Assembly (NCBI GenBank): GCA_030248135.1
Contig: JASANC010003571.1
Location: 1-64,000, forward strand
DNA length: 64,000 nt
Origin: Theristus sp. LFF4_11
Lineage: Eukaryota > Nematoda > Chromadorea > Monhysterida > Xyalidae
Direction: 5' to 3'
In this document: piece by piece, positions 50,500 to 60,900 of the stretch
Layout: the number at the start of each line of letters is the position of its first letter
Numbering within the stretch: the stretch's first letter is position 1
Made by a program: the position numbers and the translations under genes
The notes under the pieces: generated by a model
What the model saw: only the letters and a program-made list of their open reading frames with translations
What the model was told of the DNA's origin: nothing
Database searches by the model: none

Positions 50500-52375
50500 T
50501 ATCAAACAGGTTTTTTCGGCTCAGCTACAGTACCGTGGGCGGGGGGGTGGGGGGGGGGTTCACCCCCCCGAGCCCCCGGGGCCGGCGGGGGGGGGGGGGG
50601 GGGGGGGGGCCACCGTGCCACCCCCCCCCCTAAAACCGGGCACCCCCCCATCGGACCCCCCCCCCTCGAAAATTTGGCCGACACCCCCCCCCACACCCCC
50701 CATGAAATTTTGTCTGGCGGAGACCCCCCCCCCAAAATTTTCTGCACACCCTAATTTTTTTTTCGAAAATCATGATTTTTTGTCTATAAAGTCTATAATA
50801 TAAGCTCGTAATGCATCATTATTAAAACAGGTGCATGTGCAGTGGCGGTGGCCCCTGCCCTTTAACACAGGAAAGAAAAAAATGCAAAAACTAAATTGAT
50901 CATTTTCACCTTATCAAAAAGGCTTCGCTTAGGATTAGGATTAGGTTTAGGATTAGGAACCTACAACGACTCATTGCAAGCAACCTCTGATCAGAAATCA
51001 AAAAAATCACTTTTAAGTATGTATACAAATCATATAAGCTGAATATATGATAACTTGACCATCTTCATTGTAATTTCATAACGATTGATATTCACATTTA
51101 AGTTTATATTCATGCTTAACCACATCAAAAATGACGTCAGTTCATATCATATCCTTTGACAAAATTTAATCTCAATGAATGGTTTGGTTCTGTTTGGGTT
51201 TGGTCGGACCCATTTTTTGGAAAGGTTTTGCACAGACAAGCAAAAGACGGACACTGAACGGGCGGGACGCGACCGTCCGTCCATTTGTGACAAGCTGAAA
51301 CAAAACTATTGTCCCACAACGCCACGCCGCAGTGTTTATTTTTTACAAAACAAACCAAAAATCAAATCTAAAAACAAACAAACAAACCGTCGCTCCTTCT
51401 TTCATGAAGCGACCGAGGCCAACTTTTGGAACGTGTTGCGCCATTTTGCCCCTTTACAATCAAATCTTCTTTTCAATCACTGTCGATTTACTTTATGAAT
51501 TTGAAGAAGTTGGTGATCAGGGAAAAGTTGTTTAACAAAACCAAAAAAAATTAATTTAATTTTAAAAGCCAAAAACCAAAAAAACCAAAACGATTCAAAA
51601 TTTTCGCACACTTTTTCCTTAATCAACATGCTCTGAAAAAAATACATTTGCTCTTGGAGGTTCTGCATTTAACATTGATGCATCACGGAGAACTCTGCCA
51701 AAAATGCCACTTTTCGTCTTTTCAGAACATATTAATGGGAAAATTTTCAATGTTTTTCAGAAAAAATCGGCATTTTTGTTTTTGTTCAACTTTTTTTGTG
51801 CCCCTCCCATAGTTGTTCCAGAGCCGAGGGGTTGGGGGGGGGGCGATATAGATAGCTGGAGCAAATTTTCTAGATAGATAGATAGCTGGAAAATTTTGGG
51901 GGGGGGCCGCGGGGGGCCATGTGAGTGTGGGGGGGGGCCGGTCAAAATTTTGAAATTTGATAGATAGATAGCTAAAACGCTAAAAAGCTATAAAAACAGC
52001 AAAATAATGCTAAAAATACACTAAAAATCAAGTATAAACGCGTATTTTACTAAAATTAGCGAAATTTTCAAGAATTACGAGCAAAAATGGTCAATTTTGG
52101 TCAAAAATTGACTCATTTTATGTCTTCGAAGACAAAAATTTTCAGATAGATAGCTGGCTGAGAAATTTTTTTGATAGATAATAGCTGAGCAGTACCGTGG
52201 GCCCAAAAAAATTTTCGAGGGGGGGGTATGGATGGTACCGTGGGGGGGGTGCCGACCAAAAAGTGAGGGGGGGGGTCCAACCTATGGTAACGTGGGACCC
52301 CCCCCATGGGGGACCCCCCCCATGGGAGTCCCATGGGGGGGTGCATTTTTTCAAAATTTTCTGTGGGGGGGTCCA
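50500..52375. repeat. G/C-homopolymer and GATA-repeat region
   Basis: Runs of 7-18 G or C are packed at 50534-50735, 51836-51945 and 52216-52375, with CCCCCCATGGGGG blocks and GATA-type microsatellites (51860-52190) between them. A 200-bp unit (50812-51010) recurs at 53420-53640. Open frames rich in P and G in this stretch are composition artefacts. No gene is seen. Assembly here is likely to be unreliable. Confidence 0.7.
50929..50958 (+). repeat. Short interstitial telomere-like repeat (TTAGGA/TTAGGT)
   Basis: Five degenerate six-base units of TTAGGA and TTAGGT lie in tandem within a repeat unit that recurs near 53545 in the Helitron. They are part of a dispersed repeat, so they do not mark a chromosome end. 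Confidence 0.6.
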
Positions 52376-52377
52376 CC

Positions 52378-52580
52378 TAGGGTTAGGGGCTTTGAAAAAA
52401 AAAATTTTTTTTTTTATTTTTTTTTTCGTTTTTTTTTTTTAAAAAAAAATTTGGATTTTTTTTTTCAAACTTAAAAAAAAAATTTGAAAATTTTTTCTTC
52501 TACTTTGCTCTGAAAATTCGATTTATGGCATAATTTTTTGAAAGTTCAAACCAAATTTTCTTCCCAACTTAAAAAAAACT
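52378..52580. mobile_element. hAT-type terminal fragment, copy 3
   Basis: It begins TAGGGTTAGGGGCTTTG like the 1-kb copies and follows them up to CAAATTTTCTTCCC, then stops. The break is at the same motif as in the fragment at 10063-10215. The Helitron begins a few bases on. Confidence 0.65.
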
Positions 52581-52593
52581 GAAATTTTGAAAA

Positions 52594-54321
52594 TCTACTA
52601 TACTAAAATAATACTTTGTCTGTCCGTCTGTCTGTCCGTCCAACTTTTTGCTATTTAAGGTAGCGAAATCCAAATGTTGCTATCACTTTTTAACATTTTT
52701 TCTATGCGAATCATTTTCTCTCTTTTGGTTTTCAACAACGAGTCATCATGATTCATTCAGTTCTTTCCTCAACGTTACGTCGCAATGGTCAGGTTGGTTG
52801 GTAGTTGTGGTGTAAAAAGATGAGACTATAATGAGCGGGAACGAATTGCTCTAAAGAAGCGATTATCTCACAGAATGGACGGCACATCCGATTATGATCG
52901 ATAGCAAGAATTGGAATAGCGGGTCTCCCAATAAAACGAATTTGCGACTTTGAAAAATCAACAGTAACGAAATCGGCTATTGCCTTTTTTCACACAAAAT
53001 TTGTTTTCCTGTGAATAATAATTGAATCCCATATTTTTTCTGAACAAATACGGGTAACGTTGGATCAAAGCAAATTGAAACAGGTCATGAAGATCGATTG
53101 TGACAGCACAAAACAAACAGCAGTTTTTACAAGATTTTAACCAAAATTCTGTGATTTTCAAAAAGCAAAATTGTGGTGAACACAAACTTGCAATTTTGAA
53201 ACAGCAGAAACTGAAATCGTATTGTTTAAAAAACATTTTTGTGCAAAAGCGGGCTTACTATAAAAAACACAAATGAGATTGTGCAAATAAACGGGTATCG
53301 ATTTCGGCCAGTTCTGTAAAATAAAAAATAATCGGGCGATTTTGAATAATAATAATCAAACTTAGCGATTTTGAAAAATGAATTTGTCAAACAATCAAGT
53401 CACGTTTGGAAAATTTCCAGTCCGTGATGCATCATTATTAAAACAGGTGCATGTGCAGTAGCGGTGGCCCCTGCCCTTTAACACAGGAAAGAAAAAATGC
53501 AAAAACTAAATTGATCATTTTCACCTTATCAAAAAGGCTTGGCTTAGGATTGGGTTTAGGATTAGGAACCCACAACGACTCATTGCAAGCAACCTCTGAT
53601 CAGAAATCAAGGAAACCACTTTTAAGAATGTATACAAATCATTTCAGTCAACAAGAAAAAATCAGAAAAAACTAAACAAACCGTAGTTTTTACAAGATTT
53701 TAACTAAAATTCTGTGACTTTCAAAAAGCAAAATTGTGAATACAAATTTGCAATTTTGAAACAGCAGAAACTGGAATCATATTATTTAAAAACATTTTTG
53801 TGCAAAAGCGGGCTTACTATGAAAAACACAAATGGGATTGTGCAAATAAACGGGTATCGATTCCGGCCAGTTCTGAAAAAAAAAATTAACGGGAACGACT
53901 TGCCTTTAACCGAGTTTAACTTAACTAACCGAGAACAAATGCGAGCAGCAAATTCAATTAGTTTAGAAAAAATTCTCAGCGATTCCAAAATCAGCGAAAC
54001 AGAGTTATAAAAGAATCATTTTTGACATAGAATTGACATCGAATCGAAAAGCTTGAAAACAAACATTTGAAACGTTTGAAAAGCACTTTTAAAAATTGAG
54101 CGGGTTCTCGAGATAAAAACAAAAGCAGAACGCTTGCCCAAACAATAAACGGTATCAACGAATTTAAATGCTTGAAAGCCTTGGTTAAAAAAATCAACAC
54201 GTTTCCCGTTTCAGGAAAACAGAAGCAAACAAATGTCGATAAATCCGCGGGTGCGCACCTTGCTGTTAACAAAATCGCAAACATAATTTACCCGGGCCGT
54301 AGGCACGGGTCAACTGCTAGT
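52594..54321 (+). mobile_element. Non-autonomous Helitron, 1,728 bp
   Basis: It starts with TC (TCTACTATACTAAAA) after a host A, and ends CTAG before a host T, as Helitrons do. Eleven bases before the end is a hairpin (CCCG-GGCCGTAGGCA-CGGG). There are no terminal inverted repeats or target duplication. No Rep/helicase is encoded. The interior has two direct copies of about 190 bp (53123-53320 and 53686-53880) around the repeat unit also found at 50.8 kb. Its 3' end lies 47 bp before the first visible CCT8 exon. Confidence 0.85.
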
Positions 54322-54368
54322 AGGACAAATAATAGGGTAAAAATGCGCATTTTCATTTAAATTTGCAG

Positions 54369-57107
54369 CAAGTACAACAGCTGAAAGACGCCGGCGTCAC
54401 GTGCGTCGTGTCTGGCGGCAAGTTCGGCGATCTGTACCTGAATTTCCTGAACAGTTTCGGGATAATGGCCGTTCGTGTCACGTCCAAGTTTGATCTTCGT
54501 CGCGTCTGTCGTACGGTCGGCGCGACGGCGATGACACGGATCGTGAGTTTTTTCGTTTCGAGAGTTTTGGTTTTGAATTTGGAAGGTTGGAAAGAGGAAC
54601 TTGCTAACTTGGTTGGTTTGATTGCGATTGTGTTATGTGGGTTTTGAGTTCAACTTTAGAGTGTTTTCCAAATTTTTGGGATACTATAAGAGAGTCGCTT
54701 CCCAAGTTTTTTTGTGGAATGGATGGATCAATCTAATTTTTTTAAAGTTAGATTTACAACTAGTGCAAGTACTGTTTCTTGTCAGGGTCAAGGCAAATCT
54801 CCCACTGGTAGGTTGATTCCCCAAAAGACCGAAAAGCAGCTCTGGAACAGAGATCATAACGCTGATTGCCAATGAGTTCAACTGCAGTCTGAATTTGACT
54901 CTGATAGTGCTCGTTTTATTTCGTTTTTTTTCAGACGCGCCCGCCGCCCGCAGCGATCGGCCATTGCTCGGTTGTGCAAACTGACGAGCTCGGTGACCAG
55001 GAGTTGGTCGTCTTCAAACAAGACTCCGAGTCCGGAAAGGTTAGTTTTTACTCGTTTGACTGATCGATTGTTGTGAATTAAGTCTTTACCAACGCAAATT
55101 ACACTCAAATTTGAATATCACCTGTAGAAGTTTGAACTGTCGTTTTTTGTGTTTGAACAATCAGTGTTTGTTTTTGTCCAGGTGGCAACCGTTGTGCTGC
55201 GTGGCAGCTCCACAAACGTGCTGGACGACATTGAACGTGCCGTGGATGACGCCGTGAACACGGTGAAGGCGCTCACAAAGGTACACGAAACCTGTGGAAC
55301 ATGGGTACTTCCTGCGTTCTCGGCATTCGAAGCTAGCGCGCTGATTGGCTGTATCGAGCTGGTTCGATCAGTCGGTCAGCCCGAATCAAAAGCAGCCAAT
55401 CATTGTGTTGTTTCGTTCGTCTGTAATCTGAATCAGACGTCGTTGCGCTAAGCTTGATTATTTCATGCATCACTGAAGGTCATTGGTTTGATTCAGTCTT
55501 GAATCGTCAACGTCTGTCGCCCACAAAGTCTCACTCGTGGTTTCTCAACTTCAATCAAACCAAAAAAATTGAAAATTTGACCTTTTTCTTCGTTTCAGGA
55601 CCGCCAGCTGGTGGCCGGTGCCGGTGCGTGCGAGCTCGAGCTGGCGAGACAAATCGAGTCGTATGGCGAGAAGTGCGCTGGCCTCGAGCAATACGCCATC
55701 AAGAAGTACGCACTCGCACTCGAAGCGCTGCCCAAGCAACTCGCCGATAATGCTGGACTCAAGGTGTGGTTGATTTGAATGGCCTGCGAAATCGGGCACG
55801 TGAGGCGAAACAAATGATGAGTCGGGAGAGGATTACCACGAGACGAGACGAGGCAGGCGAAAATCACTTGAGACGAGAGAAATGACCACACTTGCCTCAT
55901 GGCAATCCTGCCTGGTCGCTTCACGCTAGAGATAGCGAACGTATAAAACCGGTTTTTTCCAAAAAAAACATTGTTTTTCGGTAACGACAATTTTTTGGAA
56001 AAATCCGGTGTCTTTCGTAGAACCATATTTTTGTTTTTCTTCCCCTCCACTCCACCTGAGCTCCCAAGTTTCTGCAGTCGACCGAGTTGCTGTCGAAGTT
56101 GTACGCGGCGCACACGGCCGGGCGCACGCGTGCTGGCGTCGACGTCACCAGCGCCAATTCGACGGCGCCAACAAAGAGCAGTCAACAGTTGTCGTTGATC
56201 GAGGACGCGCAACAGGTGCACAACGGGGGGGGAGCGCTTTGTTGAGGTTGATCAGTCTGTCCAACTGAGAGTCATCTGTCTGTTTACTATTGTATTTTTT
56301 GTGTGAGGTTTATCTATCATCTTTAGTAGTATCGTTTCTTTTGGTTCGTCCTATGACTCATTGAAAACATACAGTTGAATGCTTGCTTGCGGTGAAAGCG
56401 TGTGACTGATTCTTGACGCGGAATTCGAAATTTGCTGAATCACTAGCGCCGTTTTGATGTGCCCTTTCAATCATGAGACATTTCTTTCCATGTCTGCAAC
56501 AGCGCATTCAGTCGCAGAACCAAAAAACAGCCACAGTTGCTGTACCGCTGTCAACAACAACGCTGTGAATCCATAGTTCATGTGTATGTTTTGAGGATTT
56601 TTTTCGCAGCGAAGTTAAAATAAATGGAACAAATCTTGTTTTTTCGCGCAGGCTGGCGTGCTCGACTTGTATGCGCTGAAGGTGTCAATGATTCGACTGG
56701 CGACGAACGCAGCGGTGACCGTGCTGAAAGTGGACCAGGTTGGCCGATTTGTTCATTCAGAATTTAGTGTTTCGCGTCATTTTCCAAATTTTGTCTTTTT
56801 TTCATTTTCTAAGTGTTGTTATTCATATCTTTTTTGTCGCAAAGTTTTAATTTATTTGTATTGAAAGCACCCCGTCGATTTCGGAAACTGAGGTTCTAGG
56901 TTTTGAACAAAATTGGTTTCCAGAATGGTGGGACCTGATTTTCAGTCTTTTTAAACAGAGATCTGTGTTTTCAACTTTTTCAATCAAATTGAGAATTCAA
57001 GTCGATTAAAAATGTTCTTTTTTCTGCAGATCATTCGCGCAAAACCAGCGGGTGCCGGACCGAAACCGCCCGAAGGACACCAGGGCATGGACGCAGATGA
57101 CGACTGA
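54369..57107 (+). CDS. CCT8: CCT8 (TCP-1 theta), C-terminal half only, 281 codons
   Basis: Seven exons, all phase 0: 54369-54542, 54935-55039, 55182-55280, 55599-55763, 56078-56215, 56652-56738 and 57030-57107. CCT8 is one subunit of the cytosolic TRiC/CCT ring that folds actin and tubulin using ATP. Recognised segments are DLRRVCRTVGATAMTRI, VVLRGSSTNVLDDIERAVDD, LVAGAGACELELARQI, GLEQYAIKKYALALEALP, LATNAAVTVLKVDQIIRAKP and the acidic end MDADDD. The usual family length is about 550 residues, so the N-terminal 270-290, including the ATP-binding GDG region, are absent. No matching exon is found between 48.6 and 54.4 kb. The first exon has a normal acceptor (TTTGCAG), so upstream exons once existed. 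The window may show an assembly misjoin, a rearranged gene or a pseudogene fragment. The reading frame is intact. Confidence 0.92.
55340..55348. promoter_or_regulatory. CCAAT-type 9-mer (one of at least 20 copies)
   Basis: GCTGATTGG in a CCT8 intron, the complement of CCAATCAGC, the core of an NF-Y site. It is listed as an example of the dispersed motif. Most copies are intronic rather than in promoters, so a regulatory role is not shown. Confidence 0.3.
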
Positions 57108-57901
57108 AACTGAAATCATAGTTTTTTTGAATTTAGGATGGTTTTTGTGGTTTCTTGAAAGCTGTAGCTCCCTGTGAAGTGTCTATGACGAAATGCGTTT
57201 TTTCCAAGATTTCATGCAATCGCACATATTGACTCGGCAACAAAAATTCCCACCGTTATACGCTTTTTTCATCATACGTGTTCTTGATTTGATTAAGAGT
57301 TGTTTTTGTTGTGCTGCTTTTTGTTCTGTTTTTTGGAGTTTAGTGAGTGAATGAGTGTTTCAGTGCTCGTTTCTGTTTTGAACATCGATTTGTTGATTGT
57401 GGAAAAATTCTGGTCAATGAAAGCATTGTTCAGTCAGTCAGTTCTGCTGAAAAAAATGCGGGAGTTACCGGTTAGCATCATAATTTGTCAATTTTTTGTT
57501 GAATTTTGTGATCACATTTTTGTTTTTTGGCATCAAAATGTTGATTTTTGAATTTGTTAGCGCAGTGATTGTTTTTTTGTTGTTGCTTCTGAGCATCGTT
57601 GATTGGAGTTTTGATTGGACGAATTTCGTTGGTTCAATGTTATGTTTTTTGAATTGTTTTTTTTTTTGCGTGTTATGATTGTTGCAATAATATCGAACAA
57701 ACGTTGAACCATTTTGTTGGTTGTTTGAAAGTTTTGTTTCTTGCTGTCGTTGAATCAAAGATGCTGCATCGTGTGTGCCATCTTACCTTGCTTTCTGAAA
57801 AAAGTAATTCAGTGAAAGTGTGAAGCAAAAGTTGTTATTGGTAAAAGGACATTTGGAAGTGAAAACAGGTATTTTTTTGTGATCAGGAAAAAACAATCAG
57901 G

Positions 57902-60900
57902 ATGATGGATCAATTCAAAACGGCGAAGGATTTCAAGAAGGCACAGCAGCGTGCGAAATCCTTCACGATTCCACGCAAGCAAACGCAGCCCGAGAAGGCG
58001 CAAGGCAGTCGGCCAGGTTGGTTGGTGCTTGCACCTGTCGTTGTTTGGAGGCACTCATCGAAAGATGCCAACAAATGGTGCCTGGGTGCCCACTGCACGG
58101 CAGGTTGCTGAGTTCAAGGGTTGGCAGGAAACGATGTGTGTTGTGTGCCAACCACACCCGTGTGGTGGAGGTGGAACCGCAGAACTTGGTGAATCGACCA
58201 CCATATCGGTGAGCACCCGAGTTCAGAGATCAGCAACAACGTTACACCACACTGGGTATGGTGTCTTGGCATTTACGAAGACACGCTTAACACTCTCGGA
58301 TTCCGTGGTCTCGCTAAGTACCCAGCTTGCTGGATTTGGAACCTGTTGCCTTGTGCATTAAGAGCGCCGAATAAAACAGAACAGTGGTAAAACGTCGGTC
58401 AAAACGATTGGAAACGCAAAGTTCAAAAATTTGTTCATCAGTGACTGATTTCAGCAGCGTCACAAGTACTCCGTCTGTTGGATCAATCGCGTGGTGCTGG
58501 CGCCAGCACGCATCATCACGGACAAAGCTCAGAGTTGGACGACATTGTACAACTGGTGCATCGACAGGAGTCAAAGTTGCAACCGAAGATTCACATTGAA
58601 AACGTTTGGCTCGCTGATGTGCCGGCCAGGACGAAACTGGTGCGGATGTATTACTTGGATTTGTTTTCATGTTCTTTTTGTTTGAATTTTATTGAAACGC
58701 CAGTCTTTGAACATACTTGTGCGACGGTGGTGTGGTGCGCGCGCATTGCGCTGATTTCGGGGATGTGCACCGCATGCACATGGCGGCGTGTGTGCCACGT
58801 TTTCACAGTCGCTCGGGCGGTGTCGCTCGAACTTGAACGAGAAATTGCAATTAATTTTTATTTAAAATTGGAAACTCTGGAAATTATGAGATGTCATCAG
58901 CTAAACTGATCGGAACTGAGTTGCGCGCTGCTGAATAAAACTGGATTTTGTTAGATGTTTGGAAGCTTAAAAATAACAAGCCGCTTGTTTGAATTCGATT
59001 TTTCGAAACGATTGATTCCTCCTATTTTTCAGTTCAGCGAAAAGAAGGCCGAACTAAAAGCGCGCAATGCTGACAGTCGCTCTGAATTTGCGTTTCTTTA
59101 CGTAGCCACACTGGATCAGGCAAGTTTTTCATGAGAATTTTTTGCAAATCGTCATTTTTCCGCAAGACTTAGCACAAATAATGAGTTCGTAATCGCATTG
59201 TCACGCAAGAGATGACCAATTTGATTCTACAAATCAGTAGTCATATGAGCTGGGTCACTTGTGCGGTGATGTGATACTGAAAGAGGCGGAAAATGAAGAA
59301 AAAACGTACACTATATTTCAATATAAGATCATTGTCTGCTACATTAGGGAATAAAATCAAATGCCCGGCCTGATGCATAAAAACATGGCTTTCAATCATT
59401 TTTTTAGCTTTTCAACACAGTTAGCTTCTCACACAGAAAAAGTCAGTCGAAAAATGTTGCGGTTTTCAGGCGCGTGCAATGTGTGAGCACGGCATCAAGG
59501 TTGGCAACCATTTTCGCAGCACTCTTGGTGACGCAAAGCAAGGTTGGTTGGGTTGGTGAACTGCGAATTTTTCCGCGACGAACAGTTTCCCGACCTGGAA
59601 CACGGTCGAAAAACAATTCCATCGTGGTTTCGAAAACTTTTCTTCGACTGGTTACGCAAATTGTGTGCGACCAAACGGCGTTCATGAAACAGTGTTTAGT
59701 GACCTCATAGCTTTGTTCTGAAAAATACCCATTCGGAAACTCAAAAAATCATGATTCCAGGCGTTTATTTGAACTACTACTCAAACGTCTTGAGTCCAGC
59801 GCCACTGACGGAGGCCTGCAGAGGATACGTTCTGTGTTGTCGCCTGCTCAAGGTATGTTTTCAAGGGTCACTTTCATTTTGCTTACAGCTTTTTGAACAC
59901 TGCTGTACTGGGCGCTTAGTGTCAAGCATTTCGTGGTTAATTAGTGTCAAGCAAATGTCAACTTTTTCTCTGTTTTTCTCACACTTAGGAAGTGACGCCT
60001 CTTTTTTATTGAGGTCTAAACGACACCGGATTTTTGCGCCCCGTTTGGTCCAAGAGGCCGCCGAACAGTGCTTTTTTTGAATTTTTGCTCGAGTTGTCTG
60101 GCGTGGGTTGTCAGTTATTATTCTATTATTCTCGTCGCCTCGGGGGTGGGATTTTTTTCTGTGCATTCGGGTGATTGAGTTCCGTCGAGCGGCATATTTT
60201 AATGTAAGGACAGAAAAAAATCAATGGGCACCTTCTGTGCGCTTTCCTGCGTTTATGCCTGTCTGAAAAACATCGCTTACGTTTTGTTCGTTGTTTATCA
60301 AAAACGTCCGTCCAATGTTTCGTCCAGGGCGTCGTGAAACCGGTGCAATGGGCGGAGAACAACGCGATGGAGCCGACGTTCAATGCAGACAGCCACGCGA
60401 GCAATCAGTTCTCGCTTCGCTCCGACTCGCCGTCGTTTTCCATCGCTTATCAACGGGCCTCTGTTCGTTTTTCTTTTTCTCGGAATTTTGGAGTTTTAGT
60501 TGGATTTTTTCGTTTCGTACGCTAGCTTTTTGCGAGCAAGTGTCGGTTTTTTAATAACAGCATAACAACCATTTCGACTCTCTGATTGGCTCAGTTTGTA
60601 CGTTCACGTTCACCCAACCGATAAAATTCGCTAACGAAGCGGCGCGTTTTTCATTATCCCATAAAACTCAACTCGCATGAACGTTTTTTCAGCTGTACCT
60701 GTACGACGACGACGGCCACGGTGACTTGAGACAGCACCCTAGAAATGTGCTACCGTATGCAGTGGTGCAATTTCGTGTCGATGCAGCCAACTGCAAAACA
60801 TTCCCGTCACTGCATCGGAGACTGCTGGTATATTCGTTTTTTTTTCATAAATTTTGGTCTAGACACTTTCGAAAATCCTGAATCTAGCACATTGATTGGT

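Noticed and set aside
50502..50803. Proline- and glycine-rich open frames on both strands
   Set aside because: They are translations of G and C homopolymers.
50929..50958. Chromosome end or telomere
   Set aside because: It is only five degenerate units inside a dispersed repeat that recurs 2.6 kb away, with genes continuing on both sides.
55595..56221. Minus-strand open frame of 208 codons
   Set aside because: It overlaps two CCT8 exons on the opposite strand and has no domain or splice support.
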